Notes under the pieces: generated by a model | Databases searched by the model: none | What the model saw: the letters and a program-made list of their open reading frames with translations, nothing else | What the model was told of the DNA's origin: nothing | Shown: positions 9,373 to 17,409 of the stretch, piece by piece | Layout of the letters: each line of letters opens with the position of its first letter | Position numbering within the stretch: position 1 is the stretch's first letter | Made by a program: the position numbers and the translations under genes | NCBI GenBank assembly: GCA_965247435.1 | Contig: OZ252019.1 | Span: 2,170,001-2,234,000 of the forward strand | Reading direction: 5' to 3' | Source of the DNA: Ilyomonas sp965247435 | Lineage (GTDB): Bacteria > Bacteroidota > Bacteroidia > Chitinophagales > Chitinophagaceae | DNA: 64,000 nt

Positions 9373-10461
9373 TTAAATTAATGCTTTCATACTGTGCAAA
9401 TATGTCTCAATTGTATAATTTCTTTCAAAGCTTTTTCTTCCTGCAAATGCAAGTTTATCTCTTAAAGAACGATTAACAAGTAATGATTTAATTTGTAAAG
9501 CTAAGTCTTCTATATTTTCTGACTGAAAAAGAAGGCCGTTTTTTTTGTGCTCGATTAATTCAGGTATTGCACCAGCATTTGCACCCACAATAGGTGTTTG
9601 TGTTGCAAATGCCTCTAAGATAACAATAGAAGGATTATCTATCCTGCTTGGAAGAACCATTATGTAAGTAGTACATATGAACTCATGAATTTTCGAGTAG
9701 GGATACCGGCCTAAAAAAACTATGAACGCTTTCCAGCCATTGCTCAGAACAACCTTTTCAAGTTCGGCCTGCATTTCACCAGATCCTACAATTTCCAGTG
9801 TTAAATTATAACCTTCATCTATTAATTTGCCGACTGCAAAAATCAATAAATCAAGTCCTTTTGAAATATCAATTCTCCCGACAAACCCAATTTTTATTTC
9901 TTTATAATGATTTCGGAATACGGTTTCGGGTAAGCCATAATAAACAACAGCAATTTTATCGCCGGCAATATTCCAAGTGTTCTGTATATCTTTTTTTGCA
10001 CATTGAGTTCCAGCAATAATCAAATGCGATAATTTATAGATAATTTTTTTGCGAAGTATTAAAAATTTGTTTAGAGATTGTGAGTATAAATTTTTAGGTA
10101 TGTCTAATGCAATTTGTGCGGTTAGTGTATGATAAAAAGTAATACTCCGAACACCTAAATATCTTGATCCAATCACACAAACATTCACAGCACCAAAATG
10201 TGCTATCACAGAGGCAGGTTTATACCTTTTTGCTAATTTTATAAAAAATAAAAAATCTTTAATGGTCGTTGGCCTTTTGTTAGGCCAGTCGTAAACTTCT
10301 ACATACTCATTTATTTTTTTATAGCCTTCCCGCTTTCCTTTTGCATTTAAAAAAACTACTGAATGATCTTTACAAAGAAATAAGGAAAGATGATAAGAAA
10401 CAGATGCAAGCGAAGTCTGGTCCCAGTTATGCGCTATAAAAATGGTTGGACGCTTTATCAT
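9373..10461 (-). CDS. GT4-type glycosyltransferase inside the nuo operon
   Basis: A 362-residue protein with the two-Rossmann (GT-B) layout of family 4 glycosyltransferases: donor-binding half with IGFVGRIDISKGLDLLI (about residue 195) and the C-terminal acidic motif VILEAFATQTPIVGANAG followed by IPELIEHKKNGLLF. These enzymes move a sugar from a nucleotide donor to a lipid or glycan acceptor at the inner face of the membrane; the substrate here is unknown. It is clearly paralogous to the next gene, for example VYDWPNKRPTTIKDFLF versus VLEWPHKRPTRLKDFLF. It is visibly more AT-rich than the nuo genes on each side, which suggests later acquisition. It lies 16 bases before nuoG in coordinates and 34 after its paralogue. 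Confidence 0.85.
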   Translation of the reverse strand: MIKRPTIFIAHNWDQTSLASVSYHLSLFLCKDHSVVFLNAKGKREGYKKINEYVEVYDWPNKRPTTIKDFLFFIKLAKRYKPASVIAHFGAVNVCVIGSRYLGVRSITFYHTLTAQIALDIPKNLYSQSLNKFLILRKKIIYKLSHLIIAGTQCAKKDIQNTWNIAGDKIAVVYYGLPETVFRNHYKEIKIGFVGRIDISKGLDLLIFAVGKLIDEGYNLTLEIVGSGEMQAELEKVVLSNGWKAFIVFLGRYPYSKIHEFICTTYIMVLPSRIDNPSIVILEAFATQTPIVGANAGAIPELIEHKKNGLLFQSENIEDLALQIKSLLVNRSLRDKLAFAGRKSFERNYTIETYLHSMKALI

Positions 10462-10495
10462 CTGACAATTATGAGTGTCGCTTTTAGAAACAAAA

Positions 10496-11602
10496 TTATA
10501 ATGAGGGCAAGCTATTGATAAATTGCATCACATTCGAGACATGTTTTTCTATGGCATACTTCTTTTCAAAAGTTGCTCTTGCATTTGCCGCCATTGCGTT
10601 GCGTAATGCTGGGTTGTTTATAAGCATCTCACATTGTACAACCCAATCATGCTCGTTATCACAGATAAACCCATCTGTGCCATTATCAATCATCTCCGGT
10701 ATGCCGCCGGCATTAGCCCCGATAACCGGAACACCACAAGCCATCGCTTCTATTATTACAGTAGGAAAATTATCTGTTCTGCTCGGAACCACCAGTGCAT
10801 AAGCCCGCTCCAGATTTTCGTACACTTCAAGGTAAGATTTGGTAGAACCTTTTAAAACCACTTTGCTGCCTATTCCAAGCCGGGTAATTAACTGCTCTAC
10901 ACCATTATAAGCATCACCGTTACCAAAAAGTTCAAGGGAAATGTGCTTATAAGTTTTTAAGAGCTGCGCAAAAACGGCAATGATTTTATCGCAACCTTTT
11001 GAATACGTAATTCTGCCGATGTATAAAAAGACAATCTGCGGCATAGTGTATGCATAATCCGGCTTTTTTACAACCGGTACCTGCATACCATTGGGAATGA
11101 TATAGACTTTGCTTTTGCTTACCCGCTGATTTACTACGGCATCGGCGGAAGCAAATTGTGTTTGAGTAATTAAATGTGTAGCCAATTTATAGGTTACTGT
11201 TCTCACTAAAACGTCAAAAGGTGCTTTCCATTTACTGGCTGCTTCTACTTTTGTTTGTTCGTAAAGCGTGTGATACCAGGCAACCCGATACGGGACGTTA
11301 AATAACCAACCTGCAAAGATTAAGGCTTTGGTAGAAGCAAAATGTGCGATAATTAAATCAGGTTTTGTATGTTTTACCAACCTGATAGCGAATAAAAAAT
11401 CTTTAAGCCTTGTAGGCCGCTTATGGGGCCATTCCAAAACCGTAAAACCTTCTGTTTGCGGTACTAAGCTATTCCGGAGGCGGGCTTGTGAAAGATACCA
11501 GACCTTAGCGGTTTCATTTATCTTATAGGCTACAGCTTTTGTTTGAATATTGAGGCTTACATCAATCCAGCTATGGCCGATAATTACTTTTTGAGGTTGC
11601 AT
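10496..11602 (-). CDS. GT4-type glycosyltransferase inside the nuo operon
   Basis: A 368-residue GT-B glycosyltransferase of the family 4 type. Motifs seen: FLYIGRITYSKGCDKII (about residue 190) in the nucleotide-sugar half and SRTDNFPTVIIEAMACGVPV then GANAGGIPEMIDNGTDGF, the acidic donor-binding motif. It has no signal peptide and few hydrophobic stretches, so it should be cytoplasmic or peripheral. It is a tandem paralogue of the gene at 9373-10461, sharing the same unusual N-terminal block (GHSWIDVSLN versus AHNWDQTSLA). It begins 15 bases after the nuoF stop, so both are read in the nuo transcript. Acceptor and sugar cannot be told from sequence. Confidence 0.85.
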   Translation of the reverse strand: MQPQKVIIGHSWIDVSLNIQTKAVAYKINETAKVWYLSQARLRNSLVPQTEGFTVLEWPHKRPTRLKDFLFAIRLVKHTKPDLIIAHFASTKALIFAGWLFNVPYRVAWYHTLYEQTKVEAASKWKAPFDVLVRTVTYKLATHLITQTQFASADAVVNQRVSKSKVYIIPNGMQVPVVKKPDYAYTMPQIVFLYIGRITYSKGCDKIIAVFAQLLKTYKHISLELFGNGDAYNGVEQLITRLGIGSKVVLKGSTKSYLEVYENLERAYALVVPSRTDNFPTVIIEAMACGVPVIGANAGGIPEMIDNGTDGFICDNEHDWVVQCEMLINNPALRNAMAANARATFEKKYAIEKHVSNVMQFINSLPSL

Positions 11603-11617
11603 AAAGAGCAGTATTAG

Positions 11618-12967
11618 CTATGCCATTACTCCTCTCTCCTCAGCATAATGTGAGAGGCCATAATTTCTTACCAGGCAATCTTCGGGATTCAGCACGTGCC
11701 ATTCAAACTCGTCGCGAAAATGACGGATTGCCGCAGCTATTGGCCACGCGGCCGCATCGCCCAACGGGCAAATAGTATTGCCTTCTATCCTGCGCTGTAT
11801 ATCCCAAAGCAGATCTATATCACTAAGCTTGCCTTTACCATATTCTATATTTTTCAGAATCTTTTCCATCCAGCCGGTGCCTTCGCGGCAGGGAGAGCAT
11901 TGTCCACAGCTTTCGTGCCGATAGAAGCGGGCCAAGGTAAGCGTATGCCGCACCACACATTGGTCTTCGTCCAGCACAATAAAACCGCCGCTGCCTAACA
12001 TACTGCCGGTAGCAAAGCCGCCATCACTAAGACTTTCATAATTCATGAGGCGGGTGTCGCCTTTAGCAGTTTTAAACAATAAATTAGCCGGTAAAACAGG
12101 AACCGATGAACCGCCGGGAATACAGGCTTTCAAACGTTTGCCGTTAGGTATGCCACCGCACCATTCATCGCTGTAAACAAATTCTTCTACCGAAATGGTC
12201 ATATCAATTTCATAGACGCCGGGTTTATTAATATTGCCACAGGCCGAAATCAGTTTGGTACCGGTTGATTTACCTACACCGATCTTTGCATATTCATCGC
12301 CGCCCATATTGATTATCGGAACTACAGCGGCAATCGTTTCCACGTTGTTAACCACGGTTGGCCGGTCCCAGGCCCCTTTAATAGCCGGAAATGGCGGCTT
12401 GATGCGCGGGTTGCCGCGTTTTCCCTCCAGACTCTCTATCAGGGCTGTTTCTTCACCACAGATATAAGCGCCGGCGCCACGGTGTACATATATTTCGCAA
12501 TCGAAGCCGGTGCCTAAAATATCTTTCCCTAAAAAGCCGGCAGCTTTAGCATCTGCAATTGCTTTTTCCAGAATATCGGGTATCCAGGCATACTCGCCGC
12601 GGATATAAATGTAGGTAGTATTACTACCCAAAGCAAAGGAACTGATGATTAATCCTTCGATTAGCAGATGAGGCAAAAACTCCATCAGGTAGCGGTCTTT
12701 AAAAGTACCAGGCTCGCTCTCATCAGCATTGCAAACGAGGTGGCGCGGCACCCCTTCGGGCTTCGCGATAAAGCTCCATTTTAAACCAGCCGGAAAGCCG
12801 GCACCGCCACGGCCGCGTAAGCCGCTTTTCTTTACTTCTTCTACGATGGCTTCGGGCGTCATTTTAAGGGCTTTTTCAACCGCGGTGTAGCCGCCGTTTT
12901 TACGCCAGGTGTCGTATAAATGAATCCCTTTGATGTTTGCTTTGTCTAATAATATTTTTACTGACAT
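11618..12967 (-). CDS. nuoF: NADH-quinone oxidoreductase subunit F (NADH/FMN)
   Basis: Catalytic subunit that takes hydride from NADH to FMN and passes electrons to cluster N3. The 449-residue protein has the glycine-rich nucleotide motif GLRGRGGAGFPAGLKWSF (about residues 49-66), the FMN-site ICGEETALIESLEGKRG region, and the [4Fe-4S] ligands ESCGQCSPCREGTGW with a fourth Cys in NTICPLGDA. Full length. It starts at ATG 12967 and is followed by the two glycosyltransferases rather than directly by nuoG. Confidence 0.97.
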   Translation of the reverse strand: MSVKILLDKANIKGIHLYDTWRKNGGYTAVEKALKMTPEAIVEEVKKSGLRGRGGAGFPAGLKWSFIAKPEGVPRHLVCNADESEPGTFKDRYLMEFLPHLLIEGLIISSFALGSNTTYIYIRGEYAWIPDILEKAIADAKAAGFLGKDILGTGFDCEIYVHRGAGAYICGEETALIESLEGKRGNPRIKPPFPAIKGAWDRPTVVNNVETIAAVVPIINMGGDEYAKIGVGKSTGTKLISACGNINKPGVYEIDMTISVEEFVYSDEWCGGIPNGKRLKACIPGGSSVPVLPANLLFKTAKGDTRLMNYESLSDGGFATGSMLGSGGFIVLDEDQCVVRHTLTLARFYRHESCGQCSPCREGTGWMEKILKNIEYGKGKLSDIDLLWDIQRRIEGNTICPLGDAAAWPIAAAIRHFRDEFEWHVLNPEDCLVRNYGLSHYAEERGVMA

Positions 12968-13028
12968 GTTGTATATGCTATAAGCTGTTGGCTGTAGGCG
13001 TTCAGCTTTTAAATGTTAGTTATTTAAT

Positions 13029-13424
13029 TCACAACTCAGGCTTTTCAACTAATGTTCCAAGCATCATCCGCATTGGATACAATTCTCTTGTAAACGGGTT
13101 TAATACTAAACCTATGGCTTCTAAAGTAGTAGAGCCAAGCAAAGGCGAATCCCCGTTTTCGCCGTAAATTACAGGTGCAGATGCGCCCTCTCCGTTCAAC
13201 TCAAAAAAAGCATCACCGACTTTGCGGCTGATTAGCGATCCATCTGCTAATGAAAATTTGACTTCCCGATGTGGCTCTATACCTAAATTATCCAAGATGC
13301 TTCCAGGAACCAGACTATACACCGCTCCACTGTCAACCATAAAGTCAACTTCCGCAAACTTCGAAGACTTCCGCGTTTCTTTAACCAGTAATGTTTTATT
13401 AGTGATACCCATCCGGTAATTCAT
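13029..13424 (-). CDS. retropepsin-like aspartic protease
   Basis: A 131-residue protein with the clan AA (retropepsin-like) active-site motif: VDFMVDSGAVYSLVP (about residues 27-41) holds Asp-Ser-Gly, and LLGSTTLEAIGLVLNP (about residue 94) is the typical second hydrophobic-hydrophobic-Gly block. Such single-domain proteins act as dimers; substrates in bacteria are mostly unknown. No signal peptide is seen. Start could be ATG 13424 or the Met four residues later. It sits between nuoE and nuoF, with 61 and 82 base gaps, and has no obvious connection to complex I. No reverse transcriptase or integrase is nearby, so it is not part of a retroelement. Confidence 0.75.
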   Translation of the reverse strand: MNYRMGITNKTLLVKETRKSSKFAEVDFMVDSGAVYSLVPGSILDNLGIEPHREVKFSLADGSLISRKVGDAFFELNGEGASAPVIYGENGDSPLLGSTTLEAIGLVLNPFTRELYPMRMMLGTLVEKPEL

Positions 13425-13506
13425 TATGCTTATTTATAATACATTTGCCCTTTAAAAAAATTCAATACGATCTGTAATTGCCTGCAATTTACAATACTTT
13501 AAAAGG

Positions 13507-14004
13507 CTAGTTATTCTTTGCTGCATTACTCGTACACTCTTCTATAACCGCATCTACTTTATCTTTGGTTAGATGCTCCTTATAAAACTTTCCTAATTGC
13601 ATCATGGGTGCATAGCCGCAGGCGCCCAGGCATTCAACCGTCTTCAGTGTAAATAAACCATCATCGGTTGTTTCTCCTGTTTTAATACCTAATTTTTGCT
13701 GAATGTAAGCAATGATGTCATCGCTGCCGCGCAACATGCAGGGGCCGGTCTGGCAAACTTCAAACACATATTTACCAACTGGCTTCAGGTTATACATGCT
13801 GTAAAAAGTAGCCACTTCATATACTTCAATAGGCTCCAGTTGCAGCAGACCGGCAACATAATCCATTGCATCTACACTCAACCAGCCACCACCTTCCTCC
13901 TGCGCCATGTGAAGCAGGGGCAACAAAGCACTCTTTTGCCGGTCTTTGGGATAACGGGCAATTACTTCCTGAACTTTATTTAGTTTATCGGGTGAAAAAG
14001 TCAT
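13507..14004 (-). CDS. nuoE: NADH-quinone oxidoreductase subunit E ([2Fe-2S])
   Basis: Thioredoxin-fold subunit of the NADH-oxidising module; binds cluster N1a. The 165-residue protein has the four cysteine ligands in two pairs, EVCQTGPCMLRG and VECLGACGYAPM, and the upstream block VYEVATFYSMYNLKPVGKY typical of the family. Length is normal. It lies 63 bases after nuoD in the direction of transcription and is separated from nuoF by the retropepsin-like gene. Confidence 0.96.
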   Translation of the reverse strand: MTFSPDKLNKVQEVIARYPKDRQKSALLPLLHMAQEEGGGWLSVDAMDYVAGLLQLEPIEVYEVATFYSMYNLKPVGKYVFEVCQTGPCMLRGSDDIIAYIQQKLGIKTGETTDDGLFTLKTVECLGACGYAPMMQLGKFYKEHLTKDKVDAVIEECTSNAAKNN

Positions 14005-14067
14005 TTACTATTACTTTCAGTTTAAAAAATTTTCAAGGCGTTTGCAGTTGCTTCTGTTCTTTGCACA

Positions 14068-15303
14068 TTATCCATCCATTTCCCCTGCGATCAGGTTTAA
14101 AGAACTCATCGTAATAACCGCGTCGCTCAGCATAGCACCTTTAACCAGCTCTTCATATGCCTGATAATAAATAAAACAAGGCCGGCGGAAGTGTAAACGA
14201 TACGGGGTTCTGCCACCATCGCTGATCAGGTAAAATCCTAATTCGCCATTGCCGCCCTCCACGCTGTGATACACTTCACCTTTTGGAATTTCTGTTTCCC
14301 CCATAATAATTTTGAAATGCCAGATCAGGGCTTCCATTTTGGTATATACATCTTCCTTCGTCGGCAGGTAGTATTCCGGAATATCCGCATGAAACACTTC
14401 TGCTTCGGCGCCTTTGAATTCCTGTACTTTTTGGTAAGCCTGCCGGATAATGCTCAACGACTGTTTCATTTCTTCATTCCGCACTAAAAAGCGGTCGTAG
14501 CAATCGCCGGTTGTACCGGTAGGAATGGTGAAATCAAAATCTTCATAACTGCTGTACGGATTTTGCACCCGCACATCATAATCAACGCCGGCAGCACGCA
14601 GGTTAGGCCCGGTAAAGCCATAATTCAATGCCCGGTCTGCACTGATAGGACCTGCGCCAATCGTACGTTCCATAAAGATACGGTTACGCAGGAGCAAACC
14701 TTCCAACTCTCCCAATGCTTTAGGATACTCGTCCAGAAATTTTTCCAGTTTTGTCCATGCTACATTGTTAAAATTACGCTCAAAGCCACCGATACGGCCG
14801 ATATTGGTCGTAAGGCGCGAACCGCAGATTTCCTCATAAATTTCATATACGAGCTCGCGGTATTGCATTACATACAGAAAACCGGTAAAAGCACCGGCAT
14901 CTACGCCAACTACCGAATTACAAATAAGGTGATCGGTGATACGTGCCAGTTCCATGATAATAATACGCATATACTCTACCCGCTTGGGTAGAGTGAGGCG
15001 CAACAGCTTTTCGCAGGTCATGTGCCAGCCCATATTATTAATAGGACTGCTGCAATAGTTCATGCGGTCGGTGAGCGGCGTTATCTGGTACAGCGGCCTG
15101 CGCTCGGCCAGTTTTTCGTAGGCGCGGTGAATGTAGCCGACCGTTTGCTCGGCCGATACAATGCGCTCACCGTCCATCTCAAGGATGTTTTGAAAAACAC
15201 CATGCGTAGCAGGATGCGTTGGCCCAAGGTTAAGCGTCGTGGTCTGCTTACCAATAGAACCTTCCGGTAATTTTATATGATGCGGTACTTCTAATTGATG
15301 CAT
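14068..15303 (-). CDS. nuoD: NADH-quinone oxidoreductase subunit D
   Basis: 49-kDa-type subunit that forms the quinone site with NuoB. The 411-residue product has LNLGPTHPATHGVFQNILEM (about residues 25-44) with the conserved quinone-site histidine, the GYIHRAYEKLAERRP segment, and the C-terminal DAVITMSSLNLIAGEMDG ending with the family Asp-Arg/Gly tail. It is a stand-alone NuoD, not fused to NuoC. It is separated from nuoC by the Uma2-type gene at 15345-15947. Confidence 0.96.
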   Translation of the reverse strand: MHQLEVPHHIKLPEGSIGKQTTTLNLGPTHPATHGVFQNILEMDGERIVSAEQTVGYIHRAYEKLAERRPLYQITPLTDRMNYCSSPINNMGWHMTCEKLLRLTLPKRVEYMRIIIMELARITDHLICNSVVGVDAGAFTGFLYVMQYRELVYEIYEEICGSRLTTNIGRIGGFERNFNNVAWTKLEKFLDEYPKALGELEGLLLRNRIFMERTIGAGPISADRALNYGFTGPNLRAAGVDYDVRVQNPYSSYEDFDFTIPTGTTGDCYDRFLVRNEEMKQSLSIIRQAYQKVQEFKGAEAEVFHADIPEYYLPTKEDVYTKMEALIWHFKIIMGETEIPKGEVYHSVEGGNGELGFYLISDGGRTPYRLHFRRPCFIYYQAYEELVKGAMLSDAVITMSSLNLIAGEMDG

Positions 15304-15344
15304 GTTCTTTTAATTCTTTAAAAACAAATTGATGCAGTAGCTGT

Positions 15345-15947
15345 TTATCCGAAAATTTTATCTAATCTTATTTCCAGTCCCTGTAATACTACACATTCGA
15401 TTGTGCCATGAGCAACTTTTTCTCTTAAATGGTACTTCTCGTTTTCTAAAATATATTGCTCGATAGTTTTTGTGTCAGCATCCACAATCCAGTATTCAGT
15501 TACACCATTTAAAGCATACTCTTCTTTCTTTTCTGTTTTATCATACTTTTCTGTGGTCTTACTTAGTACTTCAATAATAAAATCCGGTGGTGGAAATAAT
15601 TTAATATCGTGCGCAAACGTCTGATTCTTCCAAAAAGCTAAATCGGGCATTACATCACTTCGCTTTAGTTTTATTAAAGCCTGTTCTGTATATACTTTTC
15701 CTAACTTGTTTATCTGTACAAATGGCGCAACAACTAATAATATATTTTGCAGCACTTCAATATGCCTGGCTCTTGCAGGCGAGTGGATTACTACCTGGCC
15801 TGCTATAAATTCTGCACGTTTATCTTCATTAAGCCAATCGTAAAACGCCTTTCTTTTTACTGCTTCTTCTGCAAGCACACGATTCAGTTCCTCCACGTAA
15901 TCCGGAAGCCTCGGTGATGACAATATGGATTGAAGTAAATTATCCAT
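15345..15947 (-). CDS. Uma2-family (PD-(D/E)XK-like) nuclease
   Basis: A 200-residue protein of the Uma2 (DUF820) family, which has a restriction-endonuclease-like fold. Seen are the MPDLAFW segment, the catalytic-type block PPDFIIEVLSKTTEKYDKTE (Asp, Glu and Lys residues, about residues 120-139), and YALNGVTEYWIVDADTKTIE. The family is mobile and abundant in cyanobacteria and some Bacteroidota; its biological role is not settled. It lies between nuoC and nuoD, only 6 bases after nuoC stop-side and 41 before nuoD, so it must be cotranscribed with complex I. Insertion appears clean, without repeats I can see. Confidence 0.8.
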   Translation of the reverse strand: MDNLLQSILSSPRLPDYVEELNRVLAEEAVKRKAFYDWLNEDKRAEFIAGQVVIHSPARARHIEVLQNILLVVAPFVQINKLGKVYTEQALIKLKRSDVMPDLAFWKNQTFAHDIKLFPPPDFIIEVLSKTTEKYDKTEKKEEYALNGVTEYWIVDADTKTIEQYILENEKYHLREKVAHGTIECVVLQGLEIRLDKIFG

Positions 15948-15953
15948 GCCTGA

Positions 15954-16484
15954 TTATTGCAAGGTATTTAAATACGCTGTAGAGCCGCCCCTGCCAAACA
16001 TATCATCATCCTTATCCCGGCGTGTCTGGTCTTCCAGCGGAAATTCTTTACGTTGCGGAAAGTAATCCATTTCATCTACGTTCTGAATGCGTTTTAAATT
16101 AGGGTGACCTAAAAAATTAACACCGTAAAAATCGTAGGTTTCCCGCTCCATCCAGTTGGCAGCTTCAAAGAGCTTTGTTGCCGTAAACACATCCGGCTTT
16201 ACAATATCAGTAAACACCTTAAAGCGGATGCGCGCATTGTCTATCATATTGTGAAGGTGATAAACGATTGCAAGCTCCGCACCTTTATTGTCGGGATAAT
16301 GAACAGCGCATATCGAAGTAAGAAACTGAAAGCCTAACTCACTGTATAAAAATTGCAGCACTTTAAGATTTTGCTCTTTCGGTGCTTCAAAAGTAAGCAT
16401 GCCATAAGGCTCCTGAAAGTGAGCCACCGCTTCACCAAACTTCTCCTGCAGTTGCTGCTGTATTGTTTCGTTAGTTAACGACAT
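15954..16484 (-). CDS. nuoC: NADH-quinone oxidoreductase subunit C
   Basis: 30-kDa-type peripheral-arm subunit. The 176-residue protein contains the family signature ANWMERETYDFYGVNFLGHP (about residues 108-127) followed by KRIQNVDEMDYFPQRKEFPL. A normal stand-alone NuoC. ATG at 16484 gives the expected length. It follows nuoB by 80 bases and precedes the inserted Uma2-type gene. Confidence 0.95.
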   Translation of the reverse strand: MSLTNETIQQQLQEKFGEAVAHFQEPYGMLTFEAPKEQNLKVLQFLYSELGFQFLTSICAVHYPDNKGAELAIVYHLHNMIDNARIRFKVFTDIVKPDVFTATKLFEAANWMERETYDFYGVNFLGHPNLKRIQNVDEMDYFPQRKEFPLEDQTRRDKDDDMFGRGGSTAYLNTLQ

Positions 16485-16564
16485 TATCCGGCTATTTTAA
16501 CTTTGAAAGAGAAAAGGATGAAGCGCACATTAAGTTTAGTTGAAAAAATGCCTGTGCATTGCTG

Positions 16565-17155
16565 CTACTGAATTCCATAACTATTCATAAGCGCTTTATA
16601 TTCGGGTGCATTTCTACGGCGAAGGCTCTCACTGCCGATTAAGTCCTGTATGCGCATCACGCCGTCTATAATTGCTTCGGGGCGGGGCGGGCAGCCGGGT
16701 ACATACACATCCACCGGGATGATCTGGTCAATGCCCTGCAACACCGAATACGTATCGAAGATGCCGCCGGAGCAGGCGCAGGCGCCAACGGCTATCACCC
16801 ATCTTGGTTCGGCCATTTGCAGATAAACCTGCCGCAGCACCGGGCCCATCTTTTTAGATATAGTTCCCATTACCATCAGCAAATCGCACTGTCGGGGCGT
16901 AAAGCCTAAACGTTCTGCACCAAAACGGGCAAGGTCGTAGGTGGGCGCCATCGTAGCCATAAATTCGATGCCGCAACAGGAAGTAGCGAAAGGCAAAGGC
17001 CAGATAGAATTTTTGCGTGCAAGACCAATTACTTTTTCAAAGCTCGTAGCAAAGTAGCCTTCTCCATCATCGCCTTCCGGCGCCTGGGCGATGGCTATGT
17101 TATCGTGGATATCCGCAACTTTGGGATGAATATTAAACCGTACGGGACGTGCCAT
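16565..17155 (-). CDS. nuoB: NADH-quinone oxidoreductase subunit B ([4Fe-4S] N2)
   Basis: Subunit that holds cluster N2, the last electron donor to quinone. The 196-residue product shows the tandem cysteines in FATSCCGIEFMAT (about residue 60), GACACSGGIFDTYSV and VYVPGCPPRPEAI, together the four ligands. It is the first gene of the operon as it stands here. nuoA, normally directly upstream, is not present: only 254 bases separate nuoB from a divergent unrelated gene, too few for a 120-codon nuoA, and no other frame in the window resembles it. Confidence 0.96.
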   Translation of the reverse strand: MARPVRFNIHPKVADIHDNIAIAQAPEGDDGEGYFATSFEKVIGLARKNSIWPLPFATSCCGIEFMATMAPTYDLARFGAERLGFTPRQCDLLMVMGTISKKMGPVLRQVYLQMAEPRWVIAVGACACSGGIFDTYSVLQGIDQIIPVDVYVPGCPPRPEAIIDGVMRIQDLIGSESLRRRNAPEYKALMNSYGIQ

Positions 17156-17186
17156 AATGTTATCTTCTCCTCTTCATTTAATCCTA

Positions 17187-17194
17187 CAAATGTA
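17187..17194 (-). promoter_or_regulatory. candidate -7 element of the nuo operon
   Basis: Minus-strand TACATTTG fits the Bacteroidota -7 consensus TAnnTTTG and lies 32 bases upstream of the nuoB ATG, predicting a leader of about 25 nt. A TTTG lies on the same strand at 17207-17210 but only 12 bases away, short of the usual 17-23, so the -33 element is not clear. Confidence 0.45.
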
Positions 17195-17409
17195 TGCCAC
17201 AATGGTCAAAAAGTTTTACTAAACATTCCTGCATTTGCGATATTTATGGCAGGTAAAAAGACTGATAGCGTGTGCTTTAGCGTTCCGTTTTGCGGGGCAT
17301 AACAACGCATTGTTCCGGCAATTTTAAAAGCCTTGAATTTGTTTAACAGACGAATAAGATATTAAAGGGATTTTAATGTAAATATCTGTTGAATACAATA
17401 ATTTGCCCA

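Noticed and set aside
13029..13424. Retropepsin as part of a retroelement
   Set aside because: No reverse transcriptase, integrase or long repeats are near; isolated retropepsin-like proteins are common in bacteria.
15345..17155. Defence island or toxin-antitoxin system around the Uma2 gene
   Set aside because: The neighbours are plain complex I genes and there is no methyltransferase, antitoxin or other defence component.
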